Assembly: GCA_963850525.1 (NCBI GenBank)
Contig: CAWKLQ010000004.1
Coordinates: forward strand, 930,001-994,000
Direction: 5' to 3'
DNA length: 64,000 nucleotides
From: JAEMQF01 sp963850525
GTDB taxonomy: Bacteria > Pseudomonadota > Gammaproteobacteria > Burkholderiales > Burkholderiaceae_C
Shown: piece by piece, positions 27,165-35,404 of the stretch
How positions within the stretch are numbered: the stretch's first letter is position 1
Layout of the letters: every line of letters starts with the position of its first letter
Program-made: the position numbers and the translations under genes
Notes under the pieces: model-generated
What the model saw: the letters and a program-made list of their open reading frames with translations, nothing else
The model's database searches: none
Told to the model about the DNA's origin: nothing

Positions 27165-27507
27165 CTCCCGGTGGCAAGGGGTGACGCCCATTTTCCTCAC
27201 TGGATTCCTCACTTGAGTGAAATCGCCTTCGAGGTCGGCGTGGCGTCGAACAGCAGCGTCGATGGCCAAGTGGGCCAGGTGATGCCGAGCGCGGTGGGTG
27301 CGTGGTGCAACCGCGCCATGGGTCTTCAGCATCAGAAATCAGGCCGGGGCGCTCGCGTGCGAGCCTGGGGAGCGCTGGCTGCTGGGGCAATTGCGTCAAG
27401 TCGTGACACTGCTCGTCAACCCGCTACCGTCAGTTCGAATTCAGCCTTAGATTTCCGATCCTGGCCCACTCGCCGTGATGGGGCCGCAACCTGGCAGGAG
27501 GCTCCGT
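27165..27507. other. Intergenic stretch, no gene recognised
   Basis: These 343 bp separate dhaK from the serine hydrolase. Short open frames occur but none resembles a family I know. A short tandem-like run (CCTCACTggattCCTCACTTGAG) lies near 27195. The hydrolase promoter is presumably in the second half, but no convincing -35/-10 pair was found. Confidence 0.5.
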
Positions 27508-28677
27508 ATGGACTTGAAGCAGCGTGCAGACCGGATCTTGAGCAACGCAGTTGCAGGAGGCGCCGTTCCTGGCGTCGTGGCGATGGCGACCGACCGGGAA
27601 GGGACGATTTACGAAGGCGCCTTCGGCGAGCGAACCCTGGGTGGCGGCCAGGCAATGACGCTCGACACTGTGGGTTGGATCGCTTCGATGACCAAGGCCA
27701 TCACCTCGGTGGCGGCAGTGCAATGCGTCGAGCGCGGCCAGCTCGATCTGGACGCCCCGGCGCACAAGATTTGCCCGCAGATCGGCGAAGCCCAGGTGCT
27801 GACCGGGTTCGATGCCAATGGCAAGCCCACCTACCGTGCGCCGCGTCGGCCCGTAACGCTGCGCCACCTACTGACCCACAGCTCTGGCTTCAGCTACGAG
27901 ATTTGGAACACCGACATCGCCAAGGTGCAGGCGGCGCTCAATATTCCGAGCGTCACGAGCTGCGAGAACAAGGCGCTCACGCTGCCGCTGCTTTTCGACC
28001 CCGGCGAGCGCTGGGAATACGCCATCGGCATCGACTGGGCCGGCAAGATGGTGGAAGCCGTCAGTGGCAAGAAGCTCGGCGCCTACCTGAGGGAGAACCT
28101 CTTCGACCCACTCGGCATGACGAGCACGGCCTTCAGGATCTCGCCCGACATGCGCAGCCGCCTGGCGGGTGTTCACTTGCGCGGCCCGGAGGGCAAGCTC
28201 GCCCCGATGCCCTTTGAGTTGACTCAGGAGCCCGAGTTCGAGATGGGCGGGGGCGGCTTGTACTCGACCGTGGGCGACTACCTGAAGTTCGTGCGCATGG
28301 TGCTCAACGGCGGCCAGCTTGCCGGAGCGCGCGTGCTCAAGCCCGAAACGGTGGCCAACGGCCTGATGCTCAACCACATGGGCGATGCGCGGGTCTCCAA
28401 CCTCAAGACCAACCACCCGCTCACCAACGACGCCGAGTTCTTCCCGGGGGTGAAAAAAAGCTGGAGCCTCGCGTTCCAGATCAACCACGAGCGCACTCTG
28501 ACCGGCCGCCCGGCGGGTGGGCTGATGTGGGCGGGCCTTGCAAATTCGTTCTACTGGATCGACCCGACGACCGGCATCGGCGGCGTGTTCCTGAGCCAGA
28601 TCTTCCCGTTTGCCGACACCGGCTCTGTGCCGACTTTCTACGACTTCGAGACAGCGGTATACGACAGCTTGCGCTGA
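27508..28677 (+). CDS. Serine hydrolase, beta-lactamase/EstB family
   Basis: A 389-residue penicillin-binding-fold hydrolase. The nucleophile motif SxxK is SMTK in GWIASMTKAITSVA (residues ~56-69), a Tyr motif follows in THSSGFSYEIW, and the C-terminal block AGLANSFYWIDPTTGIGG takes the KTG-region role seen in EstB-type esterases. AGGAGG (27496-27501) sets the ATG at 27508. There is no signal peptide, so it is probably a cytoplasmic esterase or transesterase rather than a beta-lactamase. Confidence 0.9.
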   Translation: MDLKQRADRILSNAVAGGAVPGVVAMATDREGTIYEGAFGERTLGGGQAMTLDTVGWIASMTKAITSVAAVQCVERGQLDLDAPAHKICPQIGEAQVLTGFDANGKPTYRAPRRPVTLRHLLTHSSGFSYEIWNTDIAKVQAALNIPSVTSCENKALTLPLLFDPGERWEYAIGIDWAGKMVEAVSGKKLGAYLRENLFDPLGMTSTAFRISPDMRSRLAGVHLRGPEGKLAPMPFELTQEPEFEMGGGGLYSTVGDYLKFVRMVLNGGQLAGARVLKPETVANGLMLNHMGDARVSNLKTNHPLTNDAEFFPGVKKSWSLAFQINHERTLTGRPAGGLMWAGLANSFYWIDPTTGIGGVFLSQIFPFADTGSVPTFYDFETAVYDSLR

Positions 28678-28736
28678 AACGAAAGTGCATACCCCCGATG
28701 TGCCGGGGCCCTGCCGTCTCGAGGGGTTCCGGCAAG

Positions 28737-29210
28737 CTACCCGATCACCTCCGCCCAGAACCCCAACATCACCGGCACGTTCAAGGGCATGACGAGATGG
28801 CCGAGGGCGGTGCGGGCGTGGCGGCCACGGGCGCCGAAGACGTGATTGATGAGTTCCGAACCGCCGTTCAGGACTTTCGGAATCGCGTCGAAGCCCTCGA
28901 CGCAGCCGACGTGGCCTTCGATGCGCACGACCCGCACCTTGTTCAAGTCTCCGGCGGCCTGCTGCAATTGCGCAATGCCGTTGAGCGCGCAAATGCGCGC
29001 CGCGGCCACGCCTTCGTCCGTGCTCAACGCTTCGCCCAGGCGCCCGACATAAGCCAACTTGCCGTCGACCCAGGGCAGTTGAAACGACGTCATGACGATG
29101 TTGCCGACGCGCTGCCACGGCTCGTACGCGGCCACGGCGCCGGGGGCCTGTGGAACGCGCAGGCCAAGTTCGGCCAGACGCGCCAGCGGGTCGTGATCGG
29201 CGGCGGTCAC
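28737..29210 (-). CDS. RidA (YjgF/YER057c) family protein
   Basis: A 157-residue member of the long RidA subgroup, starting at a GTG (29210): AAYEPWQRVGNIVMTSFQLPWVDGKLAYVGRLG, split here around residues 25-57, then CALNGIAQLQQAAGDLNKVRV and the C-terminal RTALG region, all family-typical. The usual Arg of deaminases is present as RTALG. The GTG overlaps the TGA of a 47-codon upstream ORF (GTGA), so translation may depend on that ORF. Confidence 0.85.
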   Translation of the reverse strand: MTAADHDPLARLAELGLRVPQAPGAVAAYEPWQRVGNIVMTSFQLPWVDGKLAYVGRLGEALSTDEGVAAARICALNGIAQLQQAAGDLNKVRVVRIEGHVGCVEGFDAIPKVLNGGSELINHVFGARGRHARTALGHLVMPLNVPVMLGFWAEVIG

Positions 29211-29350
29211 GTCGACGCTTCCTTGCGAGCACGTGCAATTCCCGAGGGATCTGCAGTCCAACTCGCGAAGATCTGGTGCTCGTGCAGGTCAGGCACGGTG
29301 CGCGGCACGAGATTGCGCAGCGTGAAGTGGTCCAGACGCTTGATGCGCAT
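29207..29350 (-). pseudogene. Truncated VOC/glyoxalase-like ORF coupled to RidA gene
   Basis: A 47-codon ORF with a good GGAGA ribosome site. It begins MRIKRLDHFTLR, the usual opening of vicinal-oxygen-chelate (glyoxalase) proteins, but then diverges and stops. It reads as the 5' stub of a deleted VOC gene whose start region now drives the RidA gene through a 4-bp overlap. A functional leader peptide cannot be excluded. Confidence 0.5.
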
Positions 29351-29374
29351 CGCAGTCTCCTGAAATTGCGGCTG

Positions 29375-29403
29375 ACGATAACCCGGTGCCACCTGGGTTT
29401 CAA
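29375..29403 (-). promoter_or_regulatory. Candidate promoter for the RidA unit
   Basis: Reading the minus strand, TTGAAA (29403-29398) and TATCGT (29380-29375) are separated by 17 bp and lie about 25 bp before the ATG at 29350. Confidence 0.45.
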
Positions 29404-29448
29404 GGCACTCCCTAGAATGCTCGGCTCGCTCTGAAGAAGGCCCCCCCT

Positions 29449-32247
29449 GTGACCTCCGGTGTCATCCGCATTCGCGGCGCACGTCAGCACAATCTGAAGA
29501 ACCTGGATCTGGACATCCGCACCGGGGAGATGACGGTCGTGACGGGCCCCAGCGGCTCGGGCAAGTCAAGCCTCGTGTTCGACACGCTGTATGCCGAAGG
29601 CCAGCGCCGTTACGTCGAGACCTTCAGCGCCTACGCGCGCCAGTTCCTGGACCGCATGGACCGGCCTGCGGTGGACCGCGTCGACGGCGTGCCTCCGGCG
29701 ATCGCGATCGACCAGACGAACCCGGTGCGTTCGTCGCGCTCCACGGTTGGCACGATGACGGAGCTGAACGATCACTTGAAGCTTCTGTTCGCGCGCGCCG
29801 CTGACCTGTTCGACAAGCAGACGGCGCAACGCGTTCGGCACGACTCGCCGGAGACGATTTACGCCGAGCTGATGGCGCGCACCTTGCTCGCCGATCCGCG
29901 CCTCGTGATGACGTTTCCCGTCGAACTGCCCGCCGACACGAGCGCGCAAGACGTCGAGCAGTGGCTCGCCGCGAGCGGCTTCACGCGCGTGCAAGCCGAG
30001 CGCGAAGTCGCATCACCGACGGGCCCGCGCAAGGTGCTCGACGTCGTCGCGGACCGCTTTCGGATTCAAGGCACGGAAAAAATTCGTGCGATCGAGGCGA
30101 TCGAGACTGCGCTGAAACGTGGCGGTGGACGCGTCAATGTGTACGTTGTGGCTTCGCCCGACGCAGAGCATTCGTCATCCCGGCGCACGCCGGGATCCAC
30201 TGACGGCGTCACGGTGGATCCCGGCGCACGCCGGGATGACAACTTGGTCAGGGATGACAACTTGGGCCGGGAGGACATGTGGCGCTTCTCGACCGGCCTG
30301 CACTGCCCCGACAGCGACCTGCGTTACGCCGACCCGCAGCCGGGCCTGTTCAGCTTCAATTCCGCGGTCGGCGCGTGCGACACGTGCCGCGGCTTTGGCC
30401 GCGTCATCGGCGTCGACTACGGTCTCGTCATCCCGGATCCGCGCAAGACGCTGCGCAGCGGCGCGATCAAACCGCTGCAGACGCCGGCGTGGAAAGAGTG
30501 CCAGGACGACCTCATCAAGTACGGAGGCGAAGCCGGAATTCCGCGCGACACGGCGTGGGCGATGCTCACCCCCGCACAACGCGACTGGGTCATCGGCGGC
30601 TCGCCGCAGTGGGCCGGCAAGTGGAACAAGCAGTGGTACGGCATCAAGCGCTTCTTCGAATACCTCGAGAGCAAGGCGTACAAGATGCACATCCGCGTCT
30701 TGCTCTCCAAGTACCGCAGCTACACGCCGTGCCATGTGTGCGGCGGCGCGCGGCTGAAAACCGAAGCGTTGTTGTGGCGCCTCGGGACGAAGCTTGATGC
30801 CGACGGCGTGTTTGCCCCCGCGATGCGCTTCATGCCGCAAGGCGTGGCGTGGTCGCGCGACCAGCTCGAAGCGCTGCCGGGCTTGACGCTGCACGACTTG
30901 ATGCTGATGCCGATCCACCGCATCCGCAGCTTCTTCGCGCAGCTGTCGCTGCCGAGCACGATGCTCGACGACGCACTGAAATTGCTGCTCGACGAAGTGC
31001 GCACGCGCCTCAGGTATTTGTGCGACGTCGGCCTGGGCTACCTGACGCTGGACCGGCAAAGCCGCACGCTCAGCGGCGGCGAGGTGCAGCGCATCAACCT
31101 CACCACGGCGCTCGGCACGTCGCTCGTCAACACGATGTTCGTTCTCGACGAGCCGAGCATCGGCCTGCACCCACGCGACATGGGGCGCATCGTCGAAGCC
31201 ATGCTGCGCTTGCGCGACGCCGGGAATACGCTCGTCGTCGTCGAGCACGACCCGGCAGTGATGCTCGCCGCCGACCGCCTCATCGACATGGGCCCGGGCC
31301 CGGGCGAGCGCGGTGGCCGAATCGTCTTCGACGGCACACCCGCCGACATCCGCAAGGCCGACACGCTGACCGGCGCTTATCTCGGCGGGCGCAAGACGGT
31401 GACGATGGGAATCAAGCGCCTCGTCGGACCGGCGACGCCCAAGCTCATTCTGCAAGGCGCGCGCGAACACAACCTGAAGGCGATCGACGTCGAGTTTCCG
31501 CTGCACCACCTGGTGTGTGTGACGGGCGTGTCGGGGTCGGGCAAGAGCACGCTGATGCAAGACGTGCTGTACCCCGCATTGGCACGACACTTCGGCAAGG
31601 CGACGGAGTCGCCCGGCGCGTTCGACGCGCTGCACGGCGCGGACCTGTTGAGCGACGCCGTCTTCGTCGACCAGTCGCCGATCGGCAAGACGGCGCGCTC
31701 GAATCCGGCGAGTTATGTCGGCGCGTTCGACGAAATCCGCAAGCTCTTTTCGCAGACCTCGCTCGCCTTGCAGCGCGGTTACGGCCCCGGGATGTTCAGC
31801 TTCAACGCCGGCAACGGGCGCTGCGCGACGTGCGGCGGCTCGGGCTTCGAGCATGTGGAGATGCAGTTCCTGAGCGACGTCTACCTGCGCTGCCCGGACT
31901 GCGACGGCAGGCGCTTTCGCAGCGAAATCCTCGACGTGAAGATCGACCGGCGCATGGGCGGGCGCGCCGACGACGACCAGTTCCGCGACCTGTCGGTCGC
32001 CGACGTGCTCGAACTCACCGTGAGCGAGGCGGTGCAACTGTTCCGCGAAGACCGAGAAGTGCAGCGCGTCTTGCAACCCATCGTCGATGTGGGCTTGGAG
32101 TACGTGAAGCTCGGCCAGCCGGTGCCCACGCTCTCCGGTGGCGAGGCGCAGCGCTTGAAGTTGGCCGGCTTCCTCGCCGAAGCAGCCCAAGACCGCTCGG
32201 CAAGCCGCCAGACGGTGGCCGAAACGCGGCCGCCTGTTCATGTTTGA
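29449..32247 (+). CDS. uvrA: Giant tandem UvrA-like excinuclease subunit, 5' part (frameshifted)
   Basis: The first UvrA unit of a tandem protein starts at GTG 29449 with GAAGAAGG upstream. Walker A GPSGSGKSS lies near residue 33, the first signature LSGGEVQR near 541, the second Walker A GVSGSGKST near 693, and LSGGEAQRLKLAGF near 895. Zinc-site CxxC pairs (CDTC, CATC/CPDC) are present. After AQDRSASRQTVA the frame shifts: one extra G around 32221 turns the expected KRGRLFMFDEPTTG into ETRPPVHV-stop. UvrA scans DNA for damage as a dimer. This protein family carries both protomers in one chain and is known from Burkholderiales. Confidence 0.85.
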   Translation: MTSGVIRIRGARQHNLKNLDLDIRTGEMTVVTGPSGSGKSSLVFDTLYAEGQRRYVETFSAYARQFLDRMDRPAVDRVDGVPPAIAIDQTNPVRSSRSTVGTMTELNDHLKLLFARAADLFDKQTAQRVRHDSPETIYAELMARTLLADPRLVMTFPVELPADTSAQDVEQWLAASGFTRVQAEREVASPTGPRKVLDVVADRFRIQGTEKIRAIEAIETALKRGGGRVNVYVVASPDAEHSSSRRTPGSTDGVTVDPGARRDDNLVRDDNLGREDMWRFSTGLHCPDSDLRYADPQPGLFSFNSAVGACDTCRGFGRVIGVDYGLVIPDPRKTLRSGAIKPLQTPAWKECQDDLIKYGGEAGIPRDTAWAMLTPAQRDWVIGGSPQWAGKWNKQWYGIKRFFEYLESKAYKMHIRVLLSKYRSYTPCHVCGGARLKTEALLWRLGTKLDADGVFAPAMRFMPQGVAWSRDQLEALPGLTLHDLMLMPIHRIRSFFAQLSLPSTMLDDALKLLLDEVRTRLRYLCDVGLGYLTLDRQSRTLSGGEVQRINLTTALGTSLVNTMFVLDEPSIGLHPRDMGRIVEAMLRLRDAGNTLVVVEHDPAVMLAADRLIDMGPGPGERGGRIVFDGTPADIRKADTLTGAYLGGRKTVTMGIKRLVGPATPKLILQGAREHNLKAIDVEFPLHHLVCVTGVSGSGKSTLMQDVLYPALARHFGKATESPGAFDALHGADLLSDAVFVDQSPIGKTARSNPASYVGAFDEIRKLFSQTSLALQRGYGPGMFSFNAGNGRCATCGGSGFEHVEMQFLSDVYLRCPDCDGRRFRSEILDVKIDRRMGGRADDDQFRDLSVADVLELTVSEAVQLFREDREVQRVLQPIVDVGLEYVKLGQPVPTLSGGEAQRLKLAGFLAEAAQDRSASRQTVAETRPPVHV
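30174..30240 (+). repeat. Family 1 repeat inserted in-frame in uvrA (copy 1)
   Basis: The fold-back pair TCATCCCGGCGCACGCCG and its reverse complement spans 30174-30240 and keeps the uvrA frame open, adding about 22 codons (SSRRTPGST ... DPGARRDD) near residue 242. It is followed by a short duplication of GATGACAACTTGG. Confidence 0.85.
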
Positions 32248-35200
32248 CGAGCCGACGACGGGCCTGCACTTCGACGACATCGCCAAGCTGATGCGCGCGT
32301 TTCGCAAGTTGCTCGACGCGGGCCACTCGATCATCGTCATCGAGCACAACCTCGACGTGGTTCGCGCGGCAGACTGGTTGATCGACCTCGGGCCCGAAGG
32401 CGGCGAGGCCGGTGGTGCGGTGGTCTGTACCGGAACGCCCGAAGAAGTGAAGCGCCATCCGACGTCGCACACCGGCAAGGCGCTCGCCGACTATGACCTG
32501 ACGCTGGGCGTGGGTGCAGCCGAAGCGCACGAAGGCTTGCCCTTCTACACGTCATCCCGGCGAACGCCGGGATCCACGGGTGTCCACTCCGGGTGGATCC
32601 CGGCGTTCGCCGGGATGACGCAGGCTGCCGGGATGACAGCCGCCCCTGAAGTGATCCGCATCGTGAATGCGCGCGAGCACAACCTGAAGTCGCTGAGCGT
32701 CGACATTCCGCGCGGCAAGTTCAGCGTCATCACGGGAGTCTCGGGCTCGGGCAAGAGCACGCTCGCGTTCGACATCCTGTTCAACGAAGGCCAGCGGCGT
32801 TACCTCGAATCGTTGAATGCTTACGCGCGCAGCATCGTGCAGCCGGCCGGCCGGCCGGAGGTGGACGCGGTTTACGGCATTCCGCCGACAGTCGCGATCG
32901 AGCAGCGCCTGTCGCGCGGCGGGCGCAAGAGCACGGTGGCCACCACCACCGAGGTCTGGCATTTCCTGCGCCTGCTCTACGTCAAGCTCGGGTTGCAGCA
33001 CTGTACGAAAGACGGCGCTCCGGTGAAGCCGCAAAGCGCCGAGAGCATCGCCGCGCAATTGCTGCGCGACCACAAGGGCCAGCATGTCGGGCTGCTCGCG
33101 CCACTCGTCGTGAACCGCAAAGGCCTGTACACCGACCTCGCGAGGTGGGCCAAAGTGCGCGGCCACACGCACTTGCGCGTCGACGGCGAGTTCGTCAGCG
33201 TCAACCCGTGGCCGCGCCTGGACCGCTTCAAGGAACACACGCTCGAGCTGCCGGTGGGCGACATCGTGATCAACGCGGCGCACGAAATCGAATTGCGCGA
33301 GCTGCTGGCGCGAACGCTGGAGGCCGGCAAGGGCGTGATGCACCTGCTCGCACCGCTCGACGGCCTGGCCGCCGCGATGAATGAAAAGTCCGCGGCGCCT
33401 TACACCGGCAACGTCAAGGTGTTTTCCGTGAAGCGCGCGTGCCCGACCTGCGGAACGAGTTACTCCGAGCTCGACCCGCGAATGTTCAGCTACAACAGCA
33501 AACACGGCTGGTGCACGACGTGCGTCGGCACGGGATTGGCGCTGACACGCGAGCAGCGCAAGGCGTATGACGATTCGATCCGCGACGATGACAACAAGGG
33601 CCGCGAGCAGAGCTTTCCGTCGGAAGAGATGGAGGTCGAAGGCGTCGCGAACCAACCCTGCCCGGATTGCGCAGGCACGCGTCTGAATCCGGCGTCGCGC
33701 GGCGTCACGTTCGAAAGCCACTCGATTGCGACGGTGGCGCAGTGGAGCGTGAGCGACACGCGCGCCTGGGTCGATTCGCTGAAGCTTTTCGGCCGCGACG
33801 CGGAAATTGCGCGCGACGTAATCAGCGAAATCAAGAGCCGCCTCGAATTCCTCGAAGAAGTGGGCCTGGGCTATCTGACGCTGGACCGCGCGGCGCCCAC
33901 GCTCAGCGGCGGCGAAGCGCAGCGCATTCGCCTGGCGGCGCAGCTCGGAAGCAATTTGCAAGGCGTGTGTTATGTGCTCGATGAGCCGACGATCGGCTTG
34001 CACCCGCGCGACAACCAGGTCTTGCTCAAGGCGCTGCACACACTGAGCGTGAAAGGCAATACGCTCGTCGTCGTCGAACACGACGAAGACACAATTCGCC
34101 GCGCGGATCACATCATCGACATCGGCCCGGGCGCAGGCAAACGCGGCGGTTCGCTCGTCGCCGAAGGCAGCGTCGCGACGGTGTCGGCGAATGCCGAATC
34201 CGCGACCGGGCGCTTTCTCGCGAATCCGCTCGTTCACCCCTTGCAAGCGCGTCGCGAAGTGGCGCGCATCAGCGCGTCGACGGTGCGGCGCGAAAGCGCG
34301 GCGAATCTGTTGATGACGGTGCACGGCGCGGCAATGCACAACCTGCAGCACATCAGCGTCGACATTCCGCTGCGACGCTTGGTCGCGGTCACGGGCGTGA
34401 GCGGCTCGGGCAAGTCGACACTCGCGCGCGACGTGCTGCTCGCGAATCTGCAGTTCATCAACTCGCGCGGCGGCAAACCCAACTGGCAAGGCTGCACCCA
34501 CATCGACGGCTGGGGTTTCATCGACCGGGTGCTCGAAGTCGACCAGACGCCGATCGGCAAGACACCGCGGTCCTGCCCGGCCACCTACATCGGCTTCTGG
34601 GACACGATCCGCAAGCTCTTCGCCGAGACGCTCGAAGCGCGCGCCCGCGGCTACGCTCCCGCGAGGTTCAGCTTCAACACCGGCGAAGGGCGCTGCGCGG
34701 GTTGCGAAGGCCAGGGCGTTCGCACCATTGCGATGAGCTTTTTACCCGACGTCAAAGTGCCGTGCGACGTGTGCCACGGAGCGCGCTTCAACGCCGAAAC
34801 GCTCGCGGTGAGCTGGCGCGGCAAGAGCATTGGCGACGTGTTGAAGATGGAAATCGACGAAGCGGTCGACTTCTTTGCGTCAATGCAAAACGTCGCGCAT
34901 CCGCTGCAATTGCTGAAGGACGTGGGCCTGGGCTACCTCACGCTCGGTCAGCCGTCACCGACGCTCAGCGGAGGCGAGGCGCAACGCATCAAGCTCGTCA
35001 CCGAACTCACCAAGGTGCGCGACGACGTTGGCAAACGCGGCAACAAGGCGCCGCACACGCTTTACGTTCTCGATGAGCCGACCGTGGGCCTGCACATGGC
35101 CGACGTGGAAAAACTCATCCGCGTTCTGCACCGCCTCGTCGACGCCGGCCACAGCGTGATCGTCATCGAGCACGACCTCGACGTGATCGCCGAAGCCGAC

Positions 35201-35335
35201 TGGGTGGTCGACCTCGGTCCCGAAGGCGGCGTGAAGGGCGGCGCCGTCGTGATCGCGGGTGCACCTGAATCGCTGGTGCAATGCAAGGCCAGTCATACCG
35301 GGGCGGCGTTGAAGGCGGTGTTGGCGCGGCACTGA
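32240..35335 (+). CDS. uvrA: Giant tandem UvrA-like excinuclease subunit, 3' part
   Basis: This frame begins inside the Walker B of the first unit (MFDEPTTGLHFDD) and continues for 1031 codons with the whole second UvrA unit. Its Walker A motifs are GVSGSGKST at nt ~32737 and again ~34398. Signatures LSGGEAQRIRLAAQ (~33903) and LSGGEAQRIKLVTE (~34970) are intact, as are VLDEPTIGLHP and VLDEPTVGLH. Zinc-type CPTC, CPDC, CAGC and CDVC pairs are present. The natural start is the GTG at 29449; the ATG at 32240 would only make a protein lacking the first unit. Corrected, the product would be 1961 residues with four ABC sites. Confidence 0.85.
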   Translation: MFDEPTTGLHFDDIAKLMRAFRKLLDAGHSIIVIEHNLDVVRAADWLIDLGPEGGEAGGAVVCTGTPEEVKRHPTSHTGKALADYDLTLGVGAAEAHEGLPFYTSSRRTPGSTGVHSGWIPAFAGMTQAAGMTAAPEVIRIVNAREHNLKSLSVDIPRGKFSVITGVSGSGKSTLAFDILFNEGQRRYLESLNAYARSIVQPAGRPEVDAVYGIPPTVAIEQRLSRGGRKSTVATTTEVWHFLRLLYVKLGLQHCTKDGAPVKPQSAESIAAQLLRDHKGQHVGLLAPLVVNRKGLYTDLARWAKVRGHTHLRVDGEFVSVNPWPRLDRFKEHTLELPVGDIVINAAHEIELRELLARTLEAGKGVMHLLAPLDGLAAAMNEKSAAPYTGNVKVFSVKRACPTCGTSYSELDPRMFSYNSKHGWCTTCVGTGLALTREQRKAYDDSIRDDDNKGREQSFPSEEMEVEGVANQPCPDCAGTRLNPASRGVTFESHSIATVAQWSVSDTRAWVDSLKLFGRDAEIARDVISEIKSRLEFLEEVGLGYLTLDRAAPTLSGGEAQRIRLAAQLGSNLQGVCYVLDEPTIGLHPRDNQVLLKALHTLSVKGNTLVVVEHDEDTIRRADHIIDIGPGAGKRGGSLVAEGSVATVSANAESATGRFLANPLVHPLQARREVARISASTVRRESAANLLMTVHGAAMHNLQHISVDIPLRRLVAVTGVSGSGKSTLARDVLLANLQFINSRGGKPNWQGCTHIDGWGFIDRVLEVDQTPIGKTPRSCPATYIGFWDTIRKLFAETLEARARGYAPARFSFNTGEGRCAGCEGQGVRTIAMSFLPDVKVPCDVCHGARFNAETLAVSWRGKSIGDVLKMEIDEAVDFFASMQNVAHPLQLLKDVGLGYLTLGQPSPTLSGGEAQRIKLVTELTKVRDDVGKRGNKAPHTLYVLDEPTVGLHMADVEKLIRVLHRLVDAGHSVIVIEHDLDVIAEADWVVDLGPEGGVKGGAVVIAGAPESLVQCKASHTGAALKAVLARH
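32551..32638 (+). repeat. Family 1 repeat forming the linker between the two UvrA units (copy 2)
   Basis: GTCATCCCGGCGAACGCC and its inverted partner span 32551-32619, followed by a partial extra arm (TGCCGGGATGACA, to 32638). The reading frame is kept and encodes roughly SSRRTPGST ... WIPAFAGMT just before the second unit starts at PEVIRIVNAREHN. Confidence 0.85.
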
Positions 35336-35404
35336 TCGGAATCGAGCCGCCTGCCGCCGCAGCGTGATCGTCGCGAGCGCCGTCCGTCGGCAACAACAAC
35401 CGTT

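Noticed and set aside
32210..32247. Programmed ribosomal frameshift between the two uvrA frames
   Set aside because: No slippery heptamer or obvious downstream stimulator was seen; a simple one-base insertion explains the break.
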